A stretch of DNA of 64,000 nt, from the NCBI RefSeq assembly GCF_900176395.1, contig NZ_FWXL01000008.1:62001-126000 (forward strand). The letters are read 5' to 3'. Made by a program: the position numbers and the translations under genes. The notes below the pieces were generated by a model, which was given only the letters and a program-made list of their open reading frames with translations, had not been told where the DNA came from and ran no database searches. This stretch comes from Novosphingobium sp. B1. GTDB lineage: Bacteria; Pseudomonadota; Alphaproteobacteria; Sphingomonadales; Sphingomonadaceae. Positions 44,640 through 53,372 of the stretch are shown piece by piece; the first letter of the stretch is position 1, and every line of letters begins with the position of its first letter.

Positions 44640-45079
44640 GCCGCGGCTCCGAGACGGCGCAGGCTGGCAGCCCAGACTTGCGCCTGATCGCCAAGATCAA
44701 GCGTGACCTTGCCAAAGCGGCGATCGTCAGTGGCGATGGTCAGGAAGCGCCCATCGAGGCGAACGCCGGCATGGCTGGTCAGTTCGCGCGCGGCAAAGTG
44801 GCTGCCATGCTGGCGGATCAGCAAGACGCGTCCGAGCGTGTCGCGAGCAAGTGCGCCGATGCCGGCACGGTCAACGACCACATCGCGCGCATCGAAGCCG
44901 CAGATCGCGTCTTCGGCAAGGGCGCACGCCTCGTCAGCGTCCTGGATGCGCGGATCACCGCCCAGGCCGATCCGGCGAGCCAGCCACGCCAGCACGAGGA
45001 TCGCGATAAGCGAGCCAAGCAGTTGCATGGCCTTTGCGGCCTGCGGATTGGCCAGCACGCTGGCGAGTATCGCGTTCAC
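44636..45079 (-). CDS. Membrane-anchored hypothetical protein
   Basis: A protein of about 147 residues with one hydrophobic helix near the N-terminus (MQLLGSLIAILVLAWLARRIGLGG, roughly residues 15-35) and a soluble C-terminal domain (ARDTLGRVLLIRQHGSHFAARELTSHAGVRLDGRFLTIATDDRRFGKVTLDLG). I do not recognise the family. The start is uncertain: a GTG at 45079 lies directly after GGGGGAGGGG, and a TTG three codons earlier is also possible. Its stop overlaps the start of the fatty-acid-hydroxylase-type gene by 4 bases. Confidence 0.7.
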   Translation of the reverse strand: MNAILASVLANPQAAKAMQLLGSLIAILVLAWLARRIGLGGDPRIQDADEACALAEDAICGFDARDVVVDRAGIGALARDTLGRVLLIRQHGSHFAARELTSHAGVRLDGRFLTIATDDRRFGKVTLDLGDQAQVWAASLRRLGAAA

Positions 45080-45098
45080 CCCCTCCCCCAAGGTGCGT

Positions 45099-45533
45099 TC
45101 AGCCGACCTGCGCGGCCAGCATGTCGACCGTGGCGCGGATCGGCGCGATGTCGTACCCGGCTCCTGCAGCCCTTTCGGCAATCTCATCGGGATTGAGACC
45201 GGACCGGGCCTGCGCCAGTGCCCAGAGCAGGGTCGAGCGCGTGCCCGAACGGCAATAGGCGAGCACCGGTGCATCGCCAGCCTGCGCCAGCGCCTGCTGC
45301 ATGGCTTCGACCTGCGGCATCGAGAACCCCGCATGGCTGACCGGAATCGCGACATAGCCCATGCCTGCGTCCTTGGCAGCCGCCTCGATCTGCGGGCCGG
45401 GCGTCTGATCGTCGGACTCGCCTTCCGGGCGGTTGTTGATGATCAGGCCGATGCCCAGCGCCTTGGCATAGGCCACTTCGGCTAGGCCGATCTGGGGGCT
45501 GGCAAAGGTCTTGTCGTCAATCTTGCGAAACAT
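45099..45533 (-). CDS. TIGR01244/DUF442 family phosphatase-like protein
   Basis: A 144-residue protein of the beta-lactamase-hydrolase-like phosphatase family (DUF442). The P-loop is YCRSGTRSTLLWALAQA, matching the CX5R signature of cysteine phosphatases. The N-terminal MFRKIDDKTFASPQIG and INNRPEGESDDQTPGPQIE are family hallmarks. It may be a dual-specificity-like phosphatase or a sulfurtransferase-type regulator; members often adjoin sulfide-oxidation genes, which are not present here. The start at 45533 has AGGA eight bases upstream. Confidence 0.9.
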   Translation of the reverse strand: MFRKIDDKTFASPQIGLAEVAYAKALGIGLIINNRPEGESDDQTPGPQIEAAAKDAGMGYVAIPVSHAGFSMPQVEAMQQALAQAGDAPVLAYCRSGTRSTLLWALAQARSGLNPDEIAERAAGAGYDIAPIRATVDMLAAQVG

Positions 45534-45671
45534 CGGTCGAGTCCTGATAACCTGCGGGCAATTGCTTCTGCCCAATGCGGCTTCCCCGGGCAAGTGTGCG
45601 CCGCGCTAATGCGAAAACGGACACAAAAGCCACAGTTTTCGGGACGAATTGTGGCTGACCTGTCGATTCCG

Positions 45672-45700
45672 TTAGCGGTCTTGTGTTTTTGCTCTATAGT
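45672..45700 (+). promoter_or_regulatory. Candidate promoter for the double cold-shock gene
   Basis: TTAGCG (45672-45677) and TATAGT (45695-45700) are separated by 17 bases, the right spacing for a housekeeping promoter. The element would give an untranslated leader of about 115 bases before the ATG at 45826, as cold-shock mRNAs often have. Found by eye; not tested. Confidence 0.4.
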
Positions 45701-45825
45701 CTTGGGCGCAAAGGTGAGGTCCGGCCTATTGAGTCCGGTACTGATTCCTTCGTCGCGCCGCCGGCTCCCGCGTCCGGCCTGCGGTGCCGGGAAGGTTGGG
45801 GCGGATTGAAGGTCTATTGATTTCT

Positions 45826-46626
45826 ATGGGTTTTGACAGAGGGCGGCGCGGTCGCGGCAGAGACAAGCGCGACGGATTCGGCGACGAGGGCGGTTTCGAT
45901 CCCTACGGCGGTGGCGGTTTCGGTGGCGGCGGCGGTTATGGTGACCGCGGCGGCTTCGGAGGCGGTGATCGCTTCGGTGGCGGCGGCGGACGCGGCGGCT
46001 TTGGCGGCGGTGATCGCGGCGGCTTCGGCGGTGGCGATCGTGGCGGCTTCGGCGGCGGTGATCGCGGCGGCTTCAGCGGCGGTCCGCGTGGCGGCGGCGG
46101 TGGCGGCTTCGGCGGCCCGCGCGGCGGCGGCATGCCTGCCCAGGTTGTCGGCACCGGCAAGGGTGTCGTGAAGTTCTTCAATGGCCAGAAGGGCTTCGGT
46201 TTCATCTCGCGCGAAGACGGCGGCGAAGATGTTTTCGTGCACATCAGCGCAGTTGAACGTGCAGGCCTCGAAGGCCTGGCTGAAGGCCAGACGCTCGAGT
46301 TCAACCTCGTCGATCGTGGTGGAAAGATCTCGGCTGCCGACCTTCAGGTCGTTGGCGATGTCATCCCCGTCGCGGCAAAGCCCGCTGCGCCGCAGCGCGA
46401 GCTGACCGGCGAAAAGGCAACCGGCACGGTCAAGTTCTTCAACGCGATGAAGGGCTTCGGCTTCATCACGCGTGACGACGGCCAGCCGGACGCGTTCGTG
46501 CACATCAGTGCCGTGGAGCGCTCGGGCCTGCGCGAACTGAACGAAGGCGACAAGCTGGAATTCGACCTCGAGGTCGATCGACGAGGCAAGCACTCGGCGG
46601 TCAACCTGGTGCCGATTCAGGGTTGA
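45826..46626 (+). CDS. Gly/Arg-rich protein with two cold-shock domains
   Basis: A 266-residue protein in which an N-terminal ~105-residue segment is a repeat of [14 protein letters not shown] units (rich in Gly, Phe, Arg, Asp). Two cold-shock domains follow: one at about 112-175 ([15 protein letters not shown], then [14 protein letters not shown]) and one at about 198-262 ([27 protein letters not shown]). Each has RNP1 and RNP2 aromatic motifs for single-stranded nucleic acid binding. Tandem CSDs are common in alphaproteobacteria; the long RGG/FG-type N-terminus is less so and suggests a low-complexity RNA-binding protein. A TTG three codons upstream is an alternative start. Confidence 0.9.
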   Translation: MGFDRGRRGRGRDKRDGFGDEGGFDPYGGGGFGGGGGYGDRGGFGGGDRFGGGGGRGGFGGGDRGGFGGGDRGGFGGGDRGGFSGGPRGGGGGGFGGPRGGGMPAQVVGTGKGVVKFFNGQKGFGFISREDGGEDVFVHISAVERAGLEGLAEGQTLEFNLVDRGGKISAADLQVVGDVIPVAAKPAAPQRELTGEKATGTVKFFNAMKGFGFITRDDGQPDAFVHISAVERSGLRELNEGDKLEFDLEVDRRGKHSAVNLVPIQG

Positions 46627-46684
46627 TCCCGATTGCAACGCTTCCGGTAGTCTGACCGGCAGCCTGCAACACATACGCGCACAG

Positions 46685-46711
46685 ATGGCGGTCCTGAAGG
46701 GCCGCCATTTG
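46685..46711 (+). terminator. Intrinsic terminator after the cold-shock gene
   Basis: ATGGCGGTCC (46685-46694) and GGGCCGCCAT (46699-46708) form a 10-bp stem with one G-U wobble and loop TGAA, followed by TTT. It lies about 60 bases after the cold-shock stop and before argD. Confidence 0.6.
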
Positions 46712-46797
46712 TCGTTTGTCGATTCCCCTTTTTCTATCTGGCGCACGCAGTATTGTTGCGTGATCCGGAAACATTCGTGACTGAACAGGAGAGCTCT

Positions 46798-47991
46798 ATG
46801 TCGATCACCCCGCTGATGCCCGTGTACCCCCGGTGCGGCGTGCGTCCGGTGCGAGGCGAGCATTGCCACCTGATTTCCGAGGACGGCACGCGCTACCTCG
46901 ATTTCGCCAGCGGCATCGCTGTGAACCTGCTCGGCCACTCGAATGAGCATCTCATCGGCACGATTCAGAAGCAGGCCGCGACGCTGATGCACGTGTCGAA
47001 CCTCTACGGCAGTCCGCAGGGTGAACACCTTGCCCAGCGGCTGGTCGATCTGACCTTTGCCGATACCGTGTTCTTCACAAACTCTGGCGCCGAAGCGGTC
47101 GAGTGCGCGATCAAGACGGCGCGGGCCTATCACTCGGCAGCCGGCAACGATCACAAGTATGAGCTGATCACCTTCAAGAACGCCTTCCATGGCCGCACCA
47201 TGGCAACGATCAGCGCCTCCAATCAGGAGAAGATGCACAAGGGCTTCCTGCCACTGCTGGAAGGTTTCAAGTACGTCGATTTTGACGACCTTGAGGGCGC
47301 GAAGGCGGCGATGGGCCCGAATACCGCCGGATTCCTTGTCGAACCCATCCAGGGCGAAGGCGGCATCCGCGACGCTTCGGAAGAATTCCTGAAGGGCCTG
47401 CGCGCGCTGTGCGACGAGCATGACCTCGTGCTGATCTTCGACGAGGTGCAGTGCGGCGTCGCGCGCACGGGTACGCTTTATGCCTACGAACAGTACGGCA
47501 TCACGCCAGACGTGATGGCCACGGCCAAGGGCATTGGCGGCGGCTTCCCGATGGGCGCCTGCCTCGCGACCGAGAAGGCCGCGCGCGGCATGGTCGCCGG
47601 CACGCATGGCAGCACCTACGGCGGAAACCCCCTGGCGATGGCGGCCGGCGAGGCCGTGCTTGATGTTGTCGCCAACGAGGCATTCCTGGGCGAAGTGCGC
47701 GCCAAGGGTGAGCGGCTGCGTGGCCGGATCGAACAGTTCATCGGCAATTACCCCGATATGTTCATCGGCGTGCGCGGACGGGGGCTGATGCTGGGCCTGA
47801 TGATGAAGATCGAGCCGCGCCCGTTCGTCGCCCACATGCGCGACAACCATCAGTTGCTGACAGTTTCGGCCGGTGACAACACCGTGCGCGTGATCCCGCC
47901 ACTGGTGATCGACGACAGTCACATCGACGAGTTCATGGAAAAGCTTTCGGCGGCAGCCGCAAGTTACCAGCCGGAACTGGTCGCATCATGA
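46798..47991 (+). CDS. argD: Acetylornithine/succinyldiaminopimelate aminotransferase
   Basis: A 397-residue class III PLP aminotransferase. The PLP lysine is in [14 protein letters not shown], with [14 protein letters not shown] (Asp binding the ring N) and [14 protein letters not shown] near the phosphate site. It converts N-acetylglutamate semialdehyde to acetylornithine in arginine synthesis and may serve in lysine synthesis too. The start at 46798 has AGGAGAG upstream; an ATG 15 codons earlier is in frame but lacks one. Its TGA overlaps the argF ATG (ATGA). Confidence 0.96.
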   Translation: MSITPLMPVYPRCGVRPVRGEHCHLISEDGTRYLDFASGIAVNLLGHSNEHLIGTIQKQAATLMHVSNLYGSPQGEHLAQRLVDLTFADTVFFTNSGAEAVECAIKTARAYHSAAGNDHKYELITFKNAFHGRTMATISASNQEKMHKGFLPLLEGFKYVDFDDLEGAKAAMGPNTAGFLVEPIQGEGGIRDASEEFLKGLRALCDEHDLVLIFDEVQCGVARTGTLYAYEQYGITPDVMATAKGIGGGFPMGACLATEKAARGMVAGTHGSTYGGNPLAMAAGEAVLDVVANEAFLGEVRAKGERLRGRIEQFIGNYPDMFIGVRGRGLMLGLMMKIEPRPFVAHMRDNHQLLTVSAGDNTVRVIPPLVIDDSHIDEFMEKLSAAAASYQPELVAS

Positions 47992-48914
47992 GCCGGCATT
48001 TCCTCAATCTCACCGACGCTGGCGGCAATGCCATTGCCGCCATGCTCAACGACGCGATCGACCGCAAGGCCGCGCGGCGCACCTTGCCCAAAGGCCAGGC
48101 GGACGCAGATGCGCCGCTGGCGGGACGGGTTCTTGCCATGGTGTTCGAGAAGAATTCGACCCGCACCCGCGTGTCTTTCGATATCGCCATGCGCCAGTTG
48201 GGTGGATCGGCGCTGATCCTCGATGCAGGCACCACCCAACTTGGGCGGGGCGAGACCATCGCAGATACTGCACGCGTGCTCAGCCGCATGGTCGATGCCA
48301 TCATGCTGCGAACCGATGATCACGCCAAGGTCGAGGAACTGGCCCGTTATGCCAGCGTTCCGGTAATCAATGGCCTTACTGACCTGTCCCACCCCTGCCA
48401 GATCATGGCGGATCTGTTGACCGTGATCGAGCATGGCAAGTCACTGCCCGGTCTTGAGGTGGCGTGGCTCGGCGATGGTAACAACGTCCTGAACTCGGTC
48501 GTCGAGGCAGCTGGCCTGATGAAGTTCAACGTACGGATTGGTGTGCCGGAAGGTTACGAGTCCGATGCTGCCATGATCGAGGCCGCTAAGCTTTCAGGCG
48601 CGCGCATCAGCGTTGTTCGCGACCCGGCAGAAGCGGTACGCGGCGCTGACGTCATCGTCACCGACACCTGGATTTCGATGGGCCAGTCCCATGCTGAAGC
48701 GAAGCTGGCGGCGATGGAGCCTTATCAAGTCAACGATGCATTGATGGCCCATGCCAAGGCTGACGCTGTGTTCCTGCATTGTCTGCCAGCGCACCGCAAC
48801 GAGGAGGTCACGGATTCCGTGATCGATGGCCCCCGCTCGGTTGTGTGGGATGAGGCTGAAAACCGCATTCACGCGCAGAAATCCGTGTTGCGCTGGGCGT
48901 TCGGGCAGATTTGA
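47988..48914 (+). CDS. argF: Ornithine carbamoyltransferase
   Basis: A 308-residue OTCase making citrulline from ornithine and carbamoyl phosphate. The carbamoyl-phosphate loop is [12 protein letters not shown], with [12 protein letters not shown] (His/Gln ligands) and the catalytic [18 protein letters not shown] near the C-terminus. Translationally coupled to argD, giving an argD-argF arginine operon. The gap to hslO is 13 bases, so the chaperone probably shares the transcript. Confidence 0.97.
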   Translation: MSRHFLNLTDAGGNAIAAMLNDAIDRKAARRTLPKGQADADAPLAGRVLAMVFEKNSTRTRVSFDIAMRQLGGSALILDAGTTQLGRGETIADTARVLSRMVDAIMLRTDDHAKVEELARYASVPVINGLTDLSHPCQIMADLLTVIEHGKSLPGLEVAWLGDGNNVLNSVVEAAGLMKFNVRIGVPEGYESDAAMIEAAKLSGARISVVRDPAEAVRGADVIVTDTWISMGQSHAEAKLAAMEPYQVNDALMAHAKADAVFLHCLPAHRNEEVTDSVIDGPRSVVWDEAENRIHAQKSVLRWAFGQI

Positions 48915-48927
48915 GGAAAGCTAAAAC

Positions 48928-49830
48928 GTGAGTGTTTCAGACCAGCCATCTACCGGGTTCGACTGCGTGATGCATTTCACGCTGCCAGATCGCAATGCGC
49001 GCGGCAGGGCTGTACGGTTGGGGCCAGTGCTGGATACAATTCTTGCGGCACACTCCTACCCCGCGCCGGTGAAGCATCTGCTGGCGCAGGCATTGGCAAT
49101 CACGGCGCTGCTCGGCACGCTCCTGAAGGACAAGGAGGGGCAGCTTACTCTTCAGGCCCAGACGCAGGACGGCGTCATTGACCTGCTGGTCTGCGATTAC
49201 CGCAACGGCGAATTACGGGGATACGTTCGTCATGACCGGGCACGGCTTGACGAACTCGGGCCCAACCCTTCCCTGTTTTCCCTGTTTGGCGACGGATACC
49301 TCGCTATCACATTCGATCTGGGAAGCACGGGTGAACGGTACCAGGGCGTCGTGCCACTTGAGGGTGAATCACTGGCTGAAGCCTGCGAACAGTACTTCCT
49401 TCAGTCAGAACAGATCCCGACGTTGATAAGGGTTGCCGTCCAGCATGGTCCCGATGGCTGCACGGCTGGCGCTCTGCTCTTGCAGCACCTGCCTGATGGC
49501 GAGGAAGGCAGGGAACGACTGCACGTTCAACTCGACCACCCCGAATGGGAGCATGTCTCCATTCTTGCCGGATCGATTAGCGAAGAAGAGTTGCTTGACC
49601 CCGCACTGGACCTTGAAAGCATGGTCTGGCGCCTCTTCCACGAAGAGCGCGAGGTACGGGTCCACAGTGGGCGCGTGCTGACCCGTGGCTGTCGCTGCAC
49701 AGTGGATCATTACAGAGATATCCTGTCCCGCTTCGCTGCGAGCGAGCGCGCGGAGATGGAAGATGAAAACGGCCAGATCTTGGTAGATTGCTCGTTCTGC
49801 TCGCGTCAGTTTGCGATCGAGATAGACTGA
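48928..49830 (+). CDS. hslO: Hsp33 redox-regulated chaperone
   Basis: A 300-residue Hsp33. The C-terminal zinc/redox switch is present as CRC (TRGCRCTVDHY) and CSFC (DCSFCSRQF), the four cysteines that release zinc and form disulfides under oxidative stress. The N-terminal domain has LAQALAITALLGTLLKDKEGQLTLQAQ and VCDYRNGELRGYVR. The GTG start at 48928 gives the usual length. The association with argF is known in several alphaproteobacteria. Confidence 0.96.
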   Translation: MSVSDQPSTGFDCVMHFTLPDRNARGRAVRLGPVLDTILAAHSYPAPVKHLLAQALAITALLGTLLKDKEGQLTLQAQTQDGVIDLLVCDYRNGELRGYVRHDRARLDELGPNPSLFSLFGDGYLAITFDLGSTGERYQGVVPLEGESLAEACEQYFLQSEQIPTLIRVAVQHGPDGCTAGALLLQHLPDGEEGRERLHVQLDHPEWEHVSILAGSISEEELLDPALDLESMVWRLFHEEREVRVHSGRVLTRGCRCTVDHYRDILSRFAASERAEMEDENGQILVDCSFCSRQFAIEID

Positions 49831-49964
49831 GGGCACTGCCTCGGCGCGCGACTATCAGGGTTTTTCATGTTTCCGCACGAGCATGTTCGTTTCATCGCGA
49901 GTCCGAAGCGGGTATTGTCGGCAGTCGACCGGCAATCCATTCCGGCATCTAGCGAGAAACCGGC

Positions 49965-50393
49965 ATGCTCGTTCGTCGATATAACTGCTCTCTCTCGGCT
50001 GGCATCTCAGCCTTATTGGGCATAATAGCCACAGCCTGCGTTGCTACCACGGCCGATGGCAAAGGGCCGTCGCTGGCCATGCTTGATCGCATCGAGCCAG
50101 GCCTGTGGCAAATCACTGCGCATGACAAAGCCGAAGTCGTGAAGATCTGCCTGGACGATGGCCGTCAACTCATTCAGGTCCGTCACAGAAGCGAGACGTG
50201 CCGTCCTTTCGTGATTGAAGATCGGCCTGCCATGGTCACGGTACAGTATTCGTGCCCTTCGCTGGGGTATGGCTATACGCAAGTACGCTTCGAGAACCCC
50301 GAATTGGTGCAGCTTGAGACACAAGGCATCGAAAACGGCCTGCCTTTCAACTTCGAGGCCGAGGGGCGCCGGCTTGGCCGCTGTCATGGCTGA
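49965..50393 (+). CDS. DUF3617-like exported or lipoprotein
   Basis: A 142-residue protein with an N-terminal hydrophobic signal (LSAGISALLGIIATAC), where Cys25 in IATAC may be lipid-modified although the lipobox is imperfect. The rest has LDRIEPGLWQI, a CLDDGRQL segment and a late YSCPSLGYGYTQVRFENPELVQLETQG, fitting the DUF3617 pattern with conserved cysteines. Function unknown. It stands between hslO and queC; the 134-base gap before it holds no evident gene. Confidence 0.78.
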   Translation: MLVRRYNCSLSAGISALLGIIATACVATTADGKGPSLAMLDRIEPGLWQITAHDKAEVVKICLDDGRQLIQVRHRSETCRPFVIEDRPAMVTVQYSCPSLGYGYTQVRFENPELVQLETQGIENGLPFNFEAEGRRLGRCHG

Positions 50394-50465
50394 GACCGCA
50401 GGCTTTTCAGAAAGTTGCACAAGAGACCATTGCAAGGTGTCAGGGGCGCGGCTAGCCAAGATGTG

Positions 50466-51161
50466 ATGATCACCCAAATCAAAGACGCGATGGAGCCGAT
50501 CGCCGTTGTGCTCCTGTCCGGTGGACTTGATTCGATGGTATGTGCGGGTTTGGCCAAGGAACAGGGGTTCCGCGTCCTTGCACTCACCATCGACTACAAT
50601 CAGCGGCACCGTGTCGAGCTTGACGCGGCCAAGACCATCGCTGAACGCATCGGGGTGGAGCGTCATGTCATCCTGCCGATGGACCTCCGGCAATTTGGCG
50701 GCTCGGCTCTGACAGATGACATTGCCGTGCCGAAGGAAGGCGTTGGCGAGGACATCCCGGTGACATACGTTCCTGCACGGAACCTGGTGTTCCTGTCTCT
50801 TGCCCTGGCATGGGCAGAAGCTGCTGGATCAAAGGATATATTCATCGGCGTAAACGCGCTCGACTACTCGGGGTATCCTGACTGTCGGCCAGAGTTCATC
50901 GCCGGGTTTGAAAGTCTTGCGCGAGTGGCGACCAAGATCGGTAGCCAGGGTGGCAACGTAACGGTGCACGCCCCGCTCCAGTACCTCAAAAAATCAGAGA
51001 TCGCGCAACAAGCAGCGCGACTGGGGCTCGATGCAGGCCAGAGCTGGTCCTGCTACGATCCCTTGGAAAACGGGAGAGCCTGCGGCGTATGCGACAGTTG
51101 TCGCCTGCGGCAAGCAGGGTTTGAAGAGGCAGGACTTGATGACGGAACCCAGTACGGTTGA
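50466..51161 (+). CDS. queC: 7-cyano-7-deazaguanine synthase QueC
   Basis: An enzyme of about 231 residues converting 7-carboxy-7-deazaguanine to preQ0 with ATP and ammonia, a step of queuosine synthesis. The PP-loop is VVLLSGGLDSMVC, and the zinc-binding cysteines are WSCYDPLENGRACGVCDSCRLR at the C-terminus. YVPARNLVFLSLALAWAE is a family signature. The start could be the ATG at 50466 or 50490. Neither queD nor queE is in the window. The 3' end overlaps the MFS gene by 23 bases. Confidence 0.96.
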   Translation: MITQIKDAMEPIAVVLLSGGLDSMVCAGLAKEQGFRVLALTIDYNQRHRVELDAAKTIAERIGVERHVILPMDLRQFGGSALTDDIAVPKEGVGEDIPVTYVPARNLVFLSLALAWAEAAGSKDIFIGVNALDYSGYPDCRPEFIAGFESLARVATKIGSQGGNVTVHAPLQYLKKSEIAQQAARLGLDAGQSWSCYDPLENGRACGVCDSCRLRQAGFEEAGLDDGTQYG

Positions 51162-52734
51162 ACACCAGGCCAAGCCGGTCGAGAAGGGCGAAATACAGCA
51201 GGCGACTGGCTACAGTTGGTACGTTCTTGGCGTGCTGGTCCTGGTCTATGTGCTGAACTTTGTCGACAGACAGATCCTGTCGATCCTTGCAAACGATATC
51301 AAGAAGGACTTGGCGCTCACCGACGCGGATCTGGGCTTTCTCTACGGCACTGCGTTTGCTGTCTTCTATTCGCTCTTCGGAATTCCGCTCGGTCGCCTTG
51401 CAGATAACTGGCATCGTGTCCGGCTAATGAGCACAGGACTGGCTCTTTGGTCCGTCATGACCGCGGTTTCGGGCTTCTCGCGCAGCGGCGGGCAGTTGAC
51501 GGTCGCTCGCATCGGCGTCGGCGTCGGCGAGGCAACCGCAAGCCCTGCCGCCTACTCTCTGATCTCCGACTATTTTCCGCAACGATTGCGGGCCACGGCC
51601 TTGTCCATCTATTCTTCGGGCCTTTTCCTCGGAGGGGGTCTGTCACTTTTGCTGGGCGGCCTCATCGTAGAGCGCTGGAATGCAGCCTATCCCGGTGGCG
51701 GACCGCTCGGGCTCGTCGGTTGGCAGGCGGCGTTCATGGCAGTCGGCTTGCCGGGCATTGCGCTCGCAGTGCTGGTGGCAACCCTGCGCGAACCGGTGCG
51801 TGGCGCGATCGATGGTCGGCCCACGCCCGGGAGCGATCAGCCGTTCAAGGGCTTCTTTGGCGAACTTGTCACCGTCATCCCACCGCTCACACTGATCGGC
51901 GCGCTGCAACGAGGACCCAAGGCACTGGTTGCAAACGTGGTCGTAGCGGGCCTTATCGCAGCGCTGATAGCGGGCATTACTGCGGTGCTGGGCCGGTCGA
52001 CCATGCAGCAGTGGATTTTTGTGGGGGTGGGGACTTATGCGGTATTCAGTTGGGCCAGTGCCCTGCGCGCAAGAGACCCCGCAACGTTTCGACTAATCTG
52101 GGGAACACCCGCCTTCATCTGCACGACGCTCGGCTATGGCATGGTCGCGTTCACGTCATACGCGACATCTTACTGGGCGGCACCCTACGCTGAGCGGACG
52201 TTCGATATTGCCAAGGCAGAATTGGGTTGGTTTATCGGCGCGCCTGGTGCGCTCGCCGGATTTCTTGGCGTGATCATCGGGGGCCGAGTTGCCGATGTGC
52301 TCCACAAGCGCCACGGCTCGGGGAGGATCCTGGTCACCCTGTTCGGACTGATCGCTCCCATATTGCCGATGGTCATCGCTTTCAGAAGCGAGAGCTTTCC
52401 CTTGTTCGTGTGTATGCTGTTTGTTGCACAGTCCATGTCGAGCAGTGCGCTAGGTGGTGCAGCGGCGACGAGCCAAGCGCTCGTTCTACCCAGAATGCGC
52501 GGAACAGCGACAGCGACCTTTTTTCTGGCAACGACTCTGGTCGGTCTCGCTCTAGGTCCGTTCATGGCGGGCTATGTATCGGCCACCTACGGCGACAATC
52601 TCTCACTTGGAGTGCTCTCGACACTGATCTCAGCGCCGATCGGCCTGGTATTGTTGATCGTTGCTATCCGCAGCGTACCGGCCGCCATCGCAAGCTTGGA
52701 AGAGCGCGCGAGAGCGGCAGGCGAGCCAGTGTAA
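51139..52734 (+). CDS. MFS transporter (spinster-like)
   Basis: A 531-residue major facilitator with about 12 hydrophobic helices. YVLNFVDRQILSILANDIKKDL and GIPLGRLADNWHRVRLMSTGLALWS (the MFS A-motif region between TM2 and TM3) mark it, with PAAYSLISDYFPQRLRATALSIYSSGL, typical of the Spns/hexuronate-like group. A cytoplasmic insert lies around residues 220-250 between the two halves. It starts inside the end of queC. The substrate is unknown; in sphingomonads this family often accompanies aromatic or sphingolipid metabolism. Confidence 0.9.
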   Translation: MTEPSTVEHQAKPVEKGEIQQATGYSWYVLGVLVLVYVLNFVDRQILSILANDIKKDLALTDADLGFLYGTAFAVFYSLFGIPLGRLADNWHRVRLMSTGLALWSVMTAVSGFSRSGGQLTVARIGVGVGEATASPAAYSLISDYFPQRLRATALSIYSSGLFLGGGLSLLLGGLIVERWNAAYPGGGPLGLVGWQAAFMAVGLPGIALAVLVATLREPVRGAIDGRPTPGSDQPFKGFFGELVTVIPPLTLIGALQRGPKALVANVVVAGLIAALIAGITAVLGRSTMQQWIFVGVGTYAVFSWASALRARDPATFRLIWGTPAFICTTLGYGMVAFTSYATSYWAAPYAERTFDIAKAELGWFIGAPGALAGFLGVIIGGRVADVLHKRHGSGRILVTLFGLIAPILPMVIAFRSESFPLFVCMLFVAQSMSSSALGGAAATSQALVLPRMRGTATATFFLATTLVGLALGPFMAGYVSATYGDNLSLGVLSTLISAPIGLVLLIVAIRSVPAAIASLEERARAAGEPV

Positions 52735-52738
52735 GTGT

Positions 52739-53278
52739 TCAGCGCATGCGGGTAAGCACGCCGCAGGCAATGCGCCCGCCGCTGTTTCCGCTGGGGTCCG
52801 TTGCGTAATCATCGGGCCCCGCGTGAACGACCAATGCGGTGCCGTCAGCATCGAACAGGTTCGCGAGGGTATCTTGTCCCGATCCCGCAATCGAGTGGCG
52901 AAGGGATCCACGCCCGTCTGACGTGACTACGATATTCGGCAGATCGCCCAAGTGAGGGCCTGCAGGGTTCATTGTGCCGTGCTGATGCGACGTCGGATTG
53001 AGGTGGCCACCAGCCGTGGTGAAACCGGGCGCCTCACATTTTCCTGTGGTGTGCAGATGAATGCCATGAGGACCGGGCGATAGTCCCTTTACATTGACGA
53101 CTAGCGCGAGTTCGGCCCCCCGTTGTTCGATGCTCGCCTTGCCTACCGGCGCTCCGGTCGAATTTTGCAAGGAGGCCTCAGCCAGTAGCGCTGCCATCGG
53201 AGGGGTGCTCTGCACATCGGCACAGGCCTCAAGAAGCAAGCAGCAAGCAAGCGGCGCAGTAGCGGCTTTCGAAATCAT
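52739..53278 (-). CDS. sodC: Cu/Zn superoxide dismutase
   Basis: A 179-residue periplasmic SodC. The signal ends in a possible lipobox LLEAC (Cys20, with an atypical Glu). Metal ligands are visible in HGIHLHTTGKC (His-His), HLNPTSHQHG, GPHLGDLPN and VVHAGPDDY. The disulfide cysteines are in GKC and RIACGV. The start at 53278 is supported by GGAG eight bases upstream. It protects against superoxide. It ends 4 bases from the convergent MFS stop and lies downstream of ompA, behind a terminator. Confidence 0.93.
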   Translation of the reverse strand: MISKAATAPLACCLLLEACADVQSTPPMAALLAEASLQNSTGAPVGKASIEQRGAELALVVNVKGLSPGPHGIHLHTTGKCEAPGFTTAGGHLNPTSHQHGTMNPAGPHLGDLPNIVVTSDGRGSLRHSIAGSGQDTLANLFDADGTALVVHAGPDDYATDPSGNSGGRIACGVLTRMR

Positions 53279-53318
53279 CGTCGTAGTCTCCATCTGCATT
53301 GGCACTCAGACCATAACG

Positions 53319-53352
53319 AAAAAGGGGCCGGATTTCTCCGACCCCTTTTTTT
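53319..53352 (-). terminator. Intrinsic terminator after the OmpA-family gene
   Basis: An A-rich stem-loop: GGGGCCGGA / TCCGACCCC with a mismatch in the arm, loop TTTC, flanked on one side by AAAAA and on the other by TTTTTTT. On the leftward transcript it lies 21 bases after the OmpA stop; the run of T gives the U-tract on either strand, so it can also separate ompA from sodC. Confidence 0.8.
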
Positions 53353-53372
53353 GTTTTCGGGTAATCCGAAGA

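Noticed and set aside
45905..46130. Minisatellite as a mobile element
   Set aside because: The periodic GC-rich sequence is fully explained by in-frame Gly/Arg/Phe repeats of the cold-shock protein.
45814..47922. Long open frame on the minus strand (about 700 codons) with many Ala repeats
   Set aside because: It is the antisense shadow of the Gly-rich cold-shock gene and argD, both of which have strong family matches and ribosome sites.
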